Assembly (NCBI RefSeq): GCF_018881575.1
Contig: NZ_JACVQB010000001.1
Coordinates: 172,986-236,985, forward strand
DNA length: 64,000 nt
From: Polynucleobacter sp. UK-Kesae-W10
GTDB lineage: Bacteria; Pseudomonadota; Gammaproteobacteria; Burkholderiales; Burkholderiaceae
Reading direction: 5' to 3'
Of the stretch, positions 11,311 through 19,707 are shown piece by piece. The notes below the pieces were generated by a model that was not told where the DNA came from, searched no databases, and saw nothing but the letters and a program-made list of their open reading frames with translations. The translations under genes and the position numbers were made by a program. The number at the start of each line of letters is the position of its first letter. The stretch's first letter is position 1.

Positions 11311-11676
11311 TTACTCATCCAATACTTCTATGCCAGAGACAAAATATTCTGTATCGCCAAAACAAGATGTTGGAAGCCCAATGTGCTGAGAGTATTTTAG
11401 GGCTACTTTTTTTCCTAAATTAGCATTGATTTTTTGCGCCACAGCATCTTCATGCACCGTAAAGAAGAATTTTTCTGACATTGTGCCGGGCATCGATACC
11501 ATGGCTAATTCACCTTCCCAGGTCTTGCAGATATACCCGCGCTTAGAGAATTTCTGGACATATCCAGCCCGCTCCCCGCTGCCGTAGCTCCATGTGAGCA
11601 TCAGCCATGTATAGGCTGAAATGCCCACTAAGCCAATTAAAACAAGGCTTAAGAGCCATTTTGTAAAGCGATTCAT
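11311..11676 (-). CDS. Hypothetical membrane-anchored protein
   Basis: 121 residues: a basic start, one hydrophobic helix (WLLSLVLIGLVGISAYTWLML), then a soluble, probably periplasmic domain with two cysteines (YICKTWEG and PTSCFGDTEY) that could form a disulfide. I recognise no family with confidence. It is preceded by about 150 bases without a gene and transcribed away from the LpxO-like gene. Confidence 0.75.
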   Translation of the reverse strand: MNRFTKWLLSLVLIGLVGISAYTWLMLTWSYGSGERAGYVQKFSKRGYICKTWEGELAMVSMPGTMSEKFFFTVHEDAVAQKINANLGKKVALKYSQHIGLPTSCFGDTEYFVSGIEVLDE

Positions 11677-11828
11677 ACGATTTTCTCCAAGCTATATCCA
11701 CATAAACCCTAAGGCGGGCAAACGAACTATTCATGGCAAGTATATGAGGATCCCTGCTGAAGAAATAGTCTAAATAGCGCGCACTTACTAATTAAAATAA
11801 GAATTGTTACTCTAGATCGGCAAATAGC

Positions 11829-12731
11829 ATGCAAGTTCGTCACATCATCTTTTTTATCTTTATTGCTTCGGCGATTTATGTCTATTTCAGGGGTAGGGTA
11901 CGTTTTGGCATCATGAGATCGCTGCTGGACTATCAAGTGCTATTGGCGCCAATTAACACCCTGCTTTATGTATTTTCTAAAGTAAAGCCAACCGCTTTTA
12001 TTCCGGTAAGCCAATTTACGGAAATGAAGGTTCTGCAAGATAACTGGGAAATCATTCGCCAAGAAGCGCTTTCTCTCAACGAAAACGGCCAAATTGCTGC
12101 GGCAACCGGTTACAACGATATCGGCTTTAATTCCTTCTTTAGGACAGGCTGGAAGCGTTTTTACCTCTACTGGTACGGAAAAGAAGTCCCATCTGCACTA
12201 GCCAACTGCCCCAAAACAGTAGCGCTACTCAAATCAATCCCCTCCGTTAAGGCAGCTATGTTTGCCTCCTTACCCCCAGGAGCAACGCTAGTGCGTCACC
12301 GCGACCCGTATGCTGGATCGCTGCGCTACCACATTGGTTTAGTTACGCCGAATGACCCTAAATGCTTCATTGAAGTCGATGGTGAGCGCTATTTCTGGAA
12401 AGACGGAGAGCCCGTCATGTTCGACGAAACCTATATTCATTTCGCCGCAAATGAAACCGACCATCAGCGCATAGTGCTCTTCTGCGACGTCGAGCGGCCC
12501 GTTTATACCAAGGTAGTGCAACTGATTAATCGCTGGTTTGGGCGCTACGTGATGAGCGCAGCTGCATCGCAAAATGTTCCTGGCGAAAAGATTGGTTTTG
12601 TAAATGTTTTGTTTACTTACTTCTATCACTTGCGAGCGCAAGCCAAAAAGCTCAAAGCATCACATCGCTCTGTTTATTACATTGGTAAATGGGTGCTTAT
12701 TTTGGGACTTTTGTGGGCAATTTTTTGGTAG
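11829..12731 (+). CDS. Aspartyl/asparaginyl beta-hydroxylase-family protein, LpxO-like
   Basis: A 300-residue protein of the Asp/Asn hydroxylase (cupin-like, Fe/2-oxoglutarate) superfamily. A short N-terminal membrane helix precedes the domain; the iron-binding HxD lies in LVRHRDPYAGSLRYHIGL, and a distal His in YIHFAANETDHQR fits the facial triad. A second hydrophobic segment closes the protein. The overall layout (membrane anchors on both sides, RHRDPYAGSLRYH) is that of LpxO, which 2-hydroxylates lipid A acyl chains. An acyltransferase of the LpxL type lies 1 kb downstream. Substrate assignment is by family only. Confidence 0.85.
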   Translation: MQVRHIIFFIFIASAIYVYFRGRVRFGIMRSLLDYQVLLAPINTLLYVFSKVKPTAFIPVSQFTEMKVLQDNWEIIRQEALSLNENGQIAAATGYNDIGFNSFFRTGWKRFYLYWYGKEVPSALANCPKTVALLKSIPSVKAAMFASLPPGATLVRHRDPYAGSLRYHIGLVTPNDPKCFIEVDGERYFWKDGEPVMFDETYIHFAANETDHQRIVLFCDVERPVYTKVVQLINRWFGRYVMSAAASQNVPGEKIGFVNVLFTYFYHLRAQAKKLKASHRSVYYIGKWVLILGLLWAIFW

Positions 12732-12747
12732 CTTGATGCCACCAAAA

Positions 12748-13044
12748 TCAAGGCTGCAATATTTGAATAATCTGCTCGGGGCTGATTGAGCCCCAAATTT
12801 CTACCCGTTTTTTGCGGCTATTTTGCCCAGAAAGAAACTGAATTTGCTTTTGCGGCACTTTTAACTGCTTCGAAAGCCATGCCAGCAAAAGCTCATTGGC
12901 CTTATTTTCTAGGGCTGGCGCTTGCAATGAAATTTTCAAGCAGCCATCGTGCAGACCCACTACCTTGGTCTGTTTAGCGCCAGGCTGACAATGAAGGCTT
13001 AGCGCAATTCCTGTGGGGGTTTGTTTTAACCAATTAGGCATCAT
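12748..13044 (-). CDS. DUF167 (YggU-family) protein
   Basis: A 98-residue DUF167 protein: LSLHCQPGAKQTKVVGLHDG, LKISLQAPALENKANELLLAWLSKQL and a final IEFLSG-like strand followed by KKRVEIWG. These are the conserved elements of the small alpha/beta YggU fold, whose function is unknown. It runs tail to tail with the LpxO-like gene and head to head with the carbonic anhydrase gene, 22 bases away. Confidence 0.9.
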   Translation of the reverse strand: MMPNWLKQTPTGIALSLHCQPGAKQTKVVGLHDGCLKISLQAPALENKANELLLAWLSKQLKVPQKQIQFLSGQNSRKKRVEIWGSISPEQIIQILQP

Positions 13045-13066
13045 TAAAGTACTTTAAACTTAAACC

Positions 13067-13738
13067 ATGCCATACAAAAATTCCCAAGCCCTAGAACACC
13101 TGTTTACCAGCAATCGCGAGTGGGCAGAAGGCATGATTGCGAAGGACCCGGACTTCTTTAAGCGCCTGGTGAATCAGCAGGCGCCAGAATATCTTTGGAT
13201 TGGTTGCGCAGATAGCCGCGTGCCGGCCAATGAAATTGTGGACTTACTTCCCGGTGAGCTGTTTGTTCATCGCAATGTGGCCAACGTTGTAGTTCACACT
13301 GATCTCAATTGCTTATCCGTTATTCAGTTTGCAATCGACTTACTCAAAGTGAAGCATATCTTGGTAGTCGGTCACTACGGCTGTGCCGGTGTGCATGCCG
13401 CTCTGAGCGATAGACGAGTAGGTCTTGCAGATAACTGGCTGCGTCATGTCAAAGATGTCCATCAAAAACATGAGCGCTATCTGGGAGAGGTGTTGCCAAC
13501 TGCCAAGCGTCAAGATCGCTTGTGCGAGCTCAACGTCATTGAACAAGTAGTGAATGTGTGTGAAACCACCATCGTTCAGGATGCCTGGGCACGCGGACAA
13601 GACCTCACTGTTCATGGCTGGGCATATCGCCTTGATACAGGGCTTGTGAACGACTTAGGAATGTCGATTAGCTCAACTGAAGAAATGCTTGAGCGTTACG
13701 CTAAGTCCGTGCAACGTTATGAAGTAGAGCAAAGTTAA
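13067..13738 (+). CDS. can: Beta-class carbonic anhydrase
   Basis: A 223-residue beta carbonic anhydrase. The zinc ligands and catalytic dyad are present: C47 and D49-x-R51 in WIGCADSRVP, H103 and C106 in VVGHYGCAGV. It interconverts CO2 and bicarbonate in the cytoplasm, needed for growth at air CO2 levels. It differs in fold from the exported alpha-class enzyme at 36.5 kb. The next gene starts at once after its stop, with a TTG codon. Confidence 0.95.
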   Translation: MPYKNSQALEHLFTSNREWAEGMIAKDPDFFKRLVNQQAPEYLWIGCADSRVPANEIVDLLPGELFVHRNVANVVVHTDLNCLSVIQFAIDLLKVKHILVVGHYGCAGVHAALSDRRVGLADNWLRHVKDVHQKHERYLGEVLPTAKRQDRLCELNVIEQVVNVCETTIVQDAWARGQDLTVHGWAYRLDTGLVNDLGMSISSTEEMLERYAKSVQRYEVEQS

Positions 13739-13739
13739 T

Positions 13740-14639
13740 TTGCTTAAATCTGTAGCCAACTATGCTGGGGTTGTATTTTTAAAACTCCTCTCCTTGCTGC
13801 CTTATGGGCTTTTGGTTTCTATTGGATATGGTCTGGGCTATATTGCAGCCAGAATTCCAAGCGACAGAAATCGAGTAGTCAAAAGAAATCTGCAGTTGTG
13901 CTTTCCGAAAATGAGTGCGGCAGAAATTGATTCTCTGAGCAAGCAGCATTGGCGCCTATTGGGCCGCAGCCTTGTAGAGAAAAGCATTATTTGGCTTGGC
14001 AGTGAAAAACAATTAAGTCACATGATTGAGGTAAAGTCCGCAGTCGATCTTGCGAGTCGTGAACCACGTATCTTGGTAAACATGCACTTTACGGGCATCG
14101 AGGGCAGCATTATTTTGAGCGCCTTGGCCAGAAGAATGGATTGGCCCCGCACCTCAGGATTTTTTCAGCGCATGAAGAATCCATTTTTTAATAAGCGTAT
14201 TGTTGATTGGCGTAACCGCTTTGGTGGAAACTCGATTGACCGCCAAGGCAATGCCAAGGCCATCATTCGTGAAATTCGAAATGGTGACTTCATCATCATC
14301 GCTCCAGATATTGACTTGGGCTTAAAAGATTCTGAATTTGTTCCCTTCTTCGGAATTGAAACCAACACCATTACTACAATCTCTCGTTTAGCTAGCATCA
14401 CAGGTGCACAAGTTTGCTTAATGACGACCACTTTAAAAGAGGATGAGTCAGGCTATCTTTGCGAAATTAGTAAGCCTTTAGAAAATTTTCCAGGTACAGA
14501 CCCCAAATCTGATACAGCGCGCTTGAACGAATATTTTGAAAAAGAAATTCGGCTACGACCTGCTGAATACTACTGGGTACATAAGCGCTTCAAAAATCGC
14601 CCGAATAACGAAGTAAACCCCTATAACCCTTCTAACTAA
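13740..14639 (+). CDS. Lipid A biosynthesis acyltransferase, LpxL/HtrB family
   Basis: A 299-residue member of the lauroyl/myristoyl transferase family. An N-terminal hydrophobic helix precedes the acyltransferase core; the catalytic H(x)4E box is MHFTGIEG. It should add a secondary acyl chain to lipid A at the inner membrane. The start is probably the TTG at 13740, one base after the carbonic anhydrase stop, giving MLKSVANYAGVVFLKLLSLL; no nearby ATG keeps the N-terminal helix. Whether it is LpxL or LpxM cannot be decided from sequence alone. Confidence 0.9.
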   Translation: MLKSVANYAGVVFLKLLSLLPYGLLVSIGYGLGYIAARIPSDRNRVVKRNLQLCFPKMSAAEIDSLSKQHWRLLGRSLVEKSIIWLGSEKQLSHMIEVKSAVDLASREPRILVNMHFTGIEGSIILSALARRMDWPRTSGFFQRMKNPFFNKRIVDWRNRFGGNSIDRQGNAKAIIREIRNGDFIIIAPDIDLGLKDSEFVPFFGIETNTITTISRLASITGAQVCLMTTTLKEDESGYLCEISKPLENFPGTDPKSDTARLNEYFEKEIRLRPAEYYWVHKRFKNRPNNEVNPYNPSN

Positions 14640-14664
14640 AGGACTTTTGTCCTATCATTAGAGG

Positions 14665-15417
14665 ATGAGTGAGCGCATTGGGCTATTTGCCGACCTTCAC
14701 AGCAATCTAGAGGCTTTTGAAGCCTGCATCGCCAGAGCAGAAGAGCTTGGGGTCACTCGCATGGTTTTTCTGGGTGATTTAGTAGGCTATAACGCTGATC
14801 CTGTTGCTCTGCTGGAGCGTATCGGCGATCTGGTGAACTCTAAAAAAGCGATCGCTATTTTAGGCAACCACGATGAGGCAGTCTTTAAGGACTGCCGCAA
14901 CCAAATGAATGCCAACGCGAATGCTGCAATTGAATGGACCAAGGCACAGCTCAGTGATACTCATGTGCAATTCTTAAAAAATTTGCCGCTGGTGGTCAAT
15001 GAAGAATCTATTTGCTTTGTGCATGCCTCAGCCCATAATCCTTCGGACTGGAACTATGTCACCGACAGCATGAGCGCATGGCGCTGTGCACAAAGCTCTG
15101 GGAAAAGTTATACCTTTGTCGGCCATGCTCACGAACAAGCGCTCTTTTATCAAAGTGCCGTTGGAAAACTGATTCGTTTTGCTCCGCATCCTGGTGATGA
15201 CATTCCGGTGTTGCCTCATCGCCAGTGGGTTAGCGTGGTTGGCTCGCTGGGTCAACCTAGAGATGGCAATCCTGAGGCTTGCTTCGCCGTATTTGAGCCT
15301 GAAGCAGAAGTCCTCACCTTTCACCGGACACCTTACGATCACTTTGCAGCAGCTGAAAAAGTTAGGCGCGCAGGGCTGCCAGAAGATTTAGCCACCCGCC
15401 TAATCACAGGCAAGTAA
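14665..15417 (+). CDS. Calcineurin-like metallophosphoesterase
   Basis: A 250-residue phosphoesterase with the full motif set: D10-x-H12 (FADLHSN), GDLVGYN, GNHDEA, a later HAS and GHAHEQ. The DLHSN and GYNADP segments are typical of the YfcE/Ap4A-phosphatase-like branch. It is followed after 6 bases by a Ser/Thr kinase-UspA fusion, so the two are probably co-transcribed. A role as a partner phosphatase of the kinase is only an inference; most relatives act on nucleotides or phosphodiesters. Confidence 0.9.
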   Translation: MSERIGLFADLHSNLEAFEACIARAEELGVTRMVFLGDLVGYNADPVALLERIGDLVNSKKAIAILGNHDEAVFKDCRNQMNANANAAIEWTKAQLSDTHVQFLKNLPLVVNEESICFVHASAHNPSDWNYVTDSMSAWRCAQSSGKSYTFVGHAHEQALFYQSAVGKLIRFAPHPGDDIPVLPHRQWVSVVGSLGQPRDGNPEACFAVFEPEAEVLTFHRTPYDHFAAAEKVRRAGLPEDLATRLITGK

Positions 15418-15423
15418 GCCAAC

Positions 15424-16842
15424 ATGCCAATTAAGACTGACATTGAAGCAGTTGATGATATTTTTCAAGAAGGTAAAGTTGTTGATGGATTTTTAATCGG
15501 CAAAGAAGTACACCGCGGCGGCATGGCCAGTCTTTTTTCGGCAACCAAAGAAGGTGAAGATACACCCATCCTGCTCAAAGTCCCTAGGGTTGGAAGAGAT
15601 CAACCCGTCGAAAGTCTAATTGGTTTTGAAACCGAGCTCACGATCCTGCGCTCATTAAAGAGTCCATTTGTTCCAAAATATTTAGGCTCGGGAAATATGG
15701 CCACTCGCCCTTATATTGCGATGGAGCGTGTTGCCGGCCGCCCTCTTGAAGACCTTATCAAAGAAGGCAAACAATTTAGCATTGATGAAGTAGTGCGCAT
15801 TGGCGCCGATCTTGCGCAAGCCGTTCAGTCACTTCATGCGCAAGATGCCATTCATTTAGACATCAAACCAGAAAATATCCTGATTGATGACAAGGGAAAA
15901 TTAACCCTGATTGATTTTGGCTTATCACATCACGATCGCTTTCCGGATTTACTTGCGGAAGAAATGCGCAAGGGCATTGGATCTGCTCCCTACATCTCAC
16001 CGGAGCAAGTAGCAGGAATTCGCACTGATTCTCGCAGCGATATTTACTCTATCGGCGTGATTATGTATGAGCTACTCACTGGTGAGCTGCCATTTGGGAA
16101 TCCCCAAACCATGAGCGGCCTCAGAAAGCGCATGTGGGCTGAACCCTTTCCTCCGCGCGCGATTCGCAAAGAAATTCCACGCTGGCTTCAAGAAGTTGTT
16201 TTGCGCTGCCTTGAACCCCGCGCTGCAGACCGGTATCAAAGCGCCACCCAATTACGCCAAGTTCTTCGTGATCCTGAAAGCGTCAAGATTACTGAGCGCG
16301 GCGAACGAGTCGAACCCCCCAGCTTTTGGGACAGTCTCAAAAAGTGGTTTAGGGCTGCTGGCTATGAGCCATCGCCTAGCCCCCGCCCAAGCATGGGCAA
16401 TCAAGATGCGCCACTCATGGTTGCCGCAATTGATACGCGCCAATCCGATGAAGTATTGCGTCAACGGATGCAAACAACAGCCAAGAATTTGCTACAAGCC
16501 TACCCAGAAAGTCGCTTAGTCTGCATCAGCACGATTGCCAGCACCCCAACTTATGAGGGCAATCACGAAAGCGAAACTGCTAGCGGAATTGTGCGCGGGC
16601 ACTTAGTTCAATTAATGGAATGGGCTAAGCCTCTTAAATTACCGCCAGAACGTATTTCTTATCACGTTCTTGAGGCAATGGATCCTGCTTCACGCATTGT
16701 GGAGTTTGCTAAAGACAACGATGCATCTCTGATTCTGATTGGCGCATCTCACAAGCTGCCAAACAAAGTAACGCCCTGGAGAACTTCGATGACTAAGATT
16801 GTCGAAGAGGCTCCTTGCAGCGTTCACATTGTGCGTACTTAA
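15424..16842 (+). CDS. Ser/Thr protein kinase with C-terminal universal-stress domain
   Basis: A 472-residue fusion. Residues about 22-290 form a Hanks-type kinase: Gly-rich loop GKEVHRGGMASLF, catalytic K52, catalytic loop H144-L-D146-I-K-P-E-N, and D164-F-G. The HLD in place of HRD makes it a non-RD kinase, so activation-loop phosphorylation may not be needed. Residues about 325-472 form a UspA domain (LMVAAIDTRQSDEVLRQRM to ASLILIGASHKLP and a final strand). There is no membrane segment, so it is cytosolic, unlike PASTA kinases. The upstream neighbour is a phosphoesterase. Substrates are unknown. Confidence 0.92.
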   Translation: MPIKTDIEAVDDIFQEGKVVDGFLIGKEVHRGGMASLFSATKEGEDTPILLKVPRVGRDQPVESLIGFETELTILRSLKSPFVPKYLGSGNMATRPYIAMERVAGRPLEDLIKEGKQFSIDEVVRIGADLAQAVQSLHAQDAIHLDIKPENILIDDKGKLTLIDFGLSHHDRFPDLLAEEMRKGIGSAPYISPEQVAGIRTDSRSDIYSIGVIMYELLTGELPFGNPQTMSGLRKRMWAEPFPPRAIRKEIPRWLQEVVLRCLEPRAADRYQSATQLRQVLRDPESVKITERGERVEPPSFWDSLKKWFRAAGYEPSPSPRPSMGNQDAPLMVAAIDTRQSDEVLRQRMQTTAKNLLQAYPESRLVCISTIASTPTYEGNHESETASGIVRGHLVQLMEWAKPLKLPPERISYHVLEAMDPASRIVEFAKDNDASLILIGASHKLPNKVTPWRTSMTKIVEEAPCSVHIVRT

Positions 16843-16845
16843 AAT

Positions 16846-17466
16846 TTATTCCGGAAAGCGTGGCAAGCGTTCATTGCCGAGTGGAGCGGGACGTCTTGCC
16901 ATATTCATCTCCATTGCCAAAAAGGTGTAGTAGCCAGCAATACCCGCTAGATCAATAGCCCCCTTTTTGCCAAAACGTTTTTCTGTTTTCGCAAAAGTGA
17001 TATCTGAGACCTGTTTGTAGCGCTGCAGCTCGATGGTGAAGTCATACACAATCGTCTGATCTTCGCTCATACCTTCTGGCCTTCTGCCCTCTTTTATTGC
17101 TTGGGCTATCTCAGGCTTGAGGCCAGATTTGATCGCAATCGGATAGTGAACAGACCATTCGTAGTCCTGACTCCATTCGCGTGCCGTAATCAAAATTGCA
17201 AACTCACTGAGTGCGCTATCGAAGACCGATTTATAGCGTAAATAATCTCCCATCGCACGTGCGTTATTCATGAGCTCGGGGCTGTACATCAACATTGCAA
17301 AAGGCCCCCAAGGGGCCTTTTTGCGTGCCACCTCAAATTCTTGGGCAGCCTTTTGTTGCTCTGCGGTGTATTGCTCTGCAGGTATTTCAGGAAGGCGATC
17401 CTGCGCAAATATTGACTTGCTGAGTATTGCCAATACTGCAGGCAATAAGAAAATATATTTGCGCAT
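16846..17466 (-). CDS. Exported carboxymuconolactone decarboxylase-family protein
   Basis: A 206-residue protein with a signal peptide (MRKYIFLLPAVLAILSKSIFA) followed by a CMD/AhpD-like helical domain (PELMNNARAMGDYLRYKSVF; EFAILITAREWSQDYEWSVH). The CxxC of AhpD peroxidases is absent, so thiol peroxidase activity is unlikely. I chose ATG 17466 over the TTG just before it because GGAGG lies five bases upstream of the ATG. It ends four bases from the stop of the kinase fusion gene, tail to tail. Function unknown. Confidence 0.88.
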   Translation of the reverse strand: MRKYIFLLPAVLAILSKSIFAQDRLPEIPAEQYTAEQQKAAQEFEVARKKAPWGPFAMLMYSPELMNNARAMGDYLRYKSVFDSALSEFAILITAREWSQDYEWSVHYPIAIKSGLKPEIAQAIKEGRRPEGMSEDQTIVYDFTIELQRYKQVSDITFAKTEKRFGKKGAIDLAGIAGYYTFLAMEMNMARRPAPLGNERLPRFPE

Positions 17467-17486
17467 CAAAGCCTCCGCTGTAACGC

Positions 17487-18815
17487 TTACTTCATTCTTT
17501 CTTGCTTTTGATCCAAGATGACTTCTGGCTCTTGCGCTTCAATCCAATTATCGCGGTTGAGTACGCTAGTCAATTGTTTGTGATCTAGTTCACCAGTCCA
17601 CTTAGCAACCACAATAGTGGCCACGCCATTGCCTACCAAGTTGGTTAATGCACGCGCTTCAGACATAAAGCGATCAATGCCCAAAATGATGGCCAAGCCA
17701 GCAACTGGAACATCACCTACGGCTGAAAGGGTGGCAGCCAAAACAATAAATCCACTACCGGTTACCCCGGCTGCGCCTTTTGAAGTCAAGAGCAATACCA
17801 GCAATAGGGTGACTTCTTGGAATAAGGTCATTGGCGTATTGGTTGCCTGCGCAATAAATACTGCTGCCATCGTCAAATAGATTGAAGTTCCATCTAGATT
17901 GAATGAGTAACCGGTTGGAATCACCAAGCCAACACAAGTTTTCTTGGCGCCCAATAACTCCATTTTTTCCATCATGCGTGGCAAAACAGATTCGGATGAA
18001 GAGGTGCCCAAAACAATTAAGAGCTCTTCTTTAATGTAGCGTACAAATTTAAAAATGCTAAAACCATTCAACTTCGCAATGATGCCCAGCACAATAAATA
18101 TAAAAAGTAGGCATGTTAAATAGAACGAGCCCATCAATTTGCCCAGAGAAAATAATGAACTGATGCCATATTTTCCAATGGTGAAAGACATTGCGCCAAA
18201 TGCACCAATCGGCGCAAATTTCATAATGACACCAATCATGTCAAAAAGCACATGGGATGTTTTTTCAATCAGATCGAATACTAAGGTTCCGCGACCGCCA
18301 AATTTATGCAGTGCAAAGCCAAACAAAATAGCCAAGAACAGTACTTGCAAAATCTCGCCTTTAGCAAATGCATCAACTGCACTGCTAGGGATGATGTTCA
18401 TTAAGAAGTCTGTTGTCGTGCCCATTTTTCCGGGACCAGTGTAGGCAGCAATGCCTTTGGTATCTAAGCTGGCTGGATCAATGTTCATACCTGCGCCTGG
18501 CTGCAATACGTTGACCACCACTAAACCCACAATCAAGGCAATCGTGCTGACGATTTCAAAATACAAGAGCGCTAGGCCACCGGTTTTGCCCACCTTCTTC
18601 ATATCTTCCATGCCAGCAATACCCAAAACTACAGTACAGAAAATAATTGGGGCAATGAGCATCTTGATGCCTTTAATGAAGGCATCGCCCAATGGCTTCA
18701 TGTCCGTACCGAGACTAGGATAAAAATGTCCCAGCAATACACCTATGACAACTGCTGTAAGTACTTGAAAATAAAGGATTTTATAGATTGGCGGCTTTTT
18801 TAAGGTGGCGGTCAT
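17487..18815 (-). CDS. dctA: C4-dicarboxylate transporter DctA
   Basis: A 442-residue sodium/proton:dicarboxylate symporter (DAACS family). Family motifs include the [11 protein letters not shown] region, the Ser-rich hairpin [40 protein letters not shown] and the substrate site [20 protein letters not shown]. Eight helices and two re-entrant loops are expected. It imports succinate, fumarate and malate. Monocistronic by context; the CMD gene follows 20 bases later. Confidence 0.96.
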   Translation of the reverse strand: MTATLKKPPIYKILYFQVLTAVVIGVLLGHFYPSLGTDMKPLGDAFIKGIKMLIAPIIFCTVVLGIAGMEDMKKVGKTGGLALLYFEIVSTIALIVGLVVVNVLQPGAGMNIDPASLDTKGIAAYTGPGKMGTTTDFLMNIIPSSAVDAFAKGEILQVLFLAILFGFALHKFGGRGTLVFDLIEKTSHVLFDMIGVIMKFAPIGAFGAMSFTIGKYGISSLFSLGKLMGSFYLTCLLFIFIVLGIIAKLNGFSIFKFVRYIKEELLIVLGTSSSESVLPRMMEKMELLGAKKTCVGLVIPTGYSFNLDGTSIYLTMAAVFIAQATNTPMTLFQEVTLLLVLLLTSKGAAGVTGSGFIVLAATLSAVGDVPVAGLAIILGIDRFMSEARALTNLVGNGVATIVVAKWTGELDHKQLTSVLNRDNWIEAQEPEVILDQKQERMK

Positions 18816-18919
18816 GGTGTCTTCCTTTATGTAATAGGTAATTTGTTTTTGTGAGCAGTAATCTAAGTGACATATTACCCCGAACTTTTTCGAGTCGGCC
18901 TTTGCCGGATAATGCAGGG

Positions 18920-19657
18920 ATGGAAGAAAAAGTACGCGTCTCTAAATTACTCTCTGAGCTTGGCTTATGCTCTCGACGCGAAGCTGACTCTTATATTGAA
19001 CAAGGTTTAGTGACTGTAGACGGCGAAGTGGTCAATGAGCTTGGCGTAAGAGCCTATCGTCACCAGAAGATTGAACTGCAGTCTGGCGCAAAAGCGCAAC
19101 AAGCATCGCGCATCACCGTTATCCTAAATAAGCCCGTGGGTTATATCTCTCACTACGATGATGAACAAGAGTACCAACCTGCTGCCTCATTAATTACTCC
19201 AGAGAATTACTTTAGTAGCCCCCTCGATAGAGGTAGAAGCCCCCGCTTTAATACCAAAGGCCTAGCGCCTGCTGGTCGCTTAGACATTGACTCCACCGGA
19301 CTCCTCGTCTTGACGCAAGATGGGCGTATTGCCAAGCTTCTCATTGGTGAAAATAGTCCGATTGAAAAAGAGTATTTGGTACGAGTTGAGGGCAAGCTTT
19401 CTTTTGAAGATTTGGATCGCCTAAAACACGGTCTATCTCTTGATGGTGTTGCACTAAAACCTGCGCAAGTGAGTTGGCAGAATGAAGATCAGCTACGCTT
19501 TGTTTTGCGCGAAGGTCGCAAGCGCCAAATACGTCGCATGTGTGAGATGGTTGGTCTCAAGGTCCTCGGTTTAAAGCGAGTCAGAATGGGGCGTATCTCA
19601 CTCGGACCACTGCCACCTGGACAATGGCGATTTGTAAGGCCTGAAGAGCAGTTTTAA
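18920..19657 (+). CDS. Pseudouridine synthase, RsuA/RluB/RluF family
   Basis: 245 residues: an N-terminal S4 RNA-binding domain ([20 protein letters not shown]) and a synthase domain with the catalytic Asp in [18 protein letters not shown], plus the [10 protein letters not shown] and [18 protein letters not shown] motifs. The long [20 protein letters not shown] insertion resembles RluF-like enzymes, which modify 23S rRNA, but the target cannot be fixed here. An upstream GTG at 18851 would add 23 residues without a clear ribosome site; I prefer the ATG at 18920. Confidence 0.9.
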   Translation: MEEKVRVSKLLSELGLCSRREADSYIEQGLVTVDGEVVNELGVRAYRHQKIELQSGAKAQQASRITVILNKPVGYISHYDDEQEYQPAASLITPENYFSSPLDRGRSPRFNTKGLAPAGRLDIDSTGLLVLTQDGRIAKLLIGENSPIEKEYLVRVEGKLSFEDLDRLKHGLSLDGVALKPAQVSWQNEDQLRFVLREGRKRQIRRMCEMVGLKVLGLKRVRMGRISLGPLPPGQWRFVRPEEQF

Positions 19658-19707
19658 CCAGTGTGCACGCTTATAATTGGGTCCAAACCTAGATTAATAA
19701 GCGCAGA

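Noticed and set aside
17297..17322. Terminator-like hairpin AAAGGCCCCC/AGGGGCCTTTTT
   Set aside because: It lies inside the coding sequence of the CMD-family gene (Lys-Lys-Ala-Pro-Trp-Gly-Pro-Phe) where a stop of transcription makes no sense; probably a codon coincidence.
19663..19692. Nine-codon upstream frame (GTG at 19663) before prfC
   Set aside because: It contains the TATAAT box itself, so it would not be on the predicted transcript.
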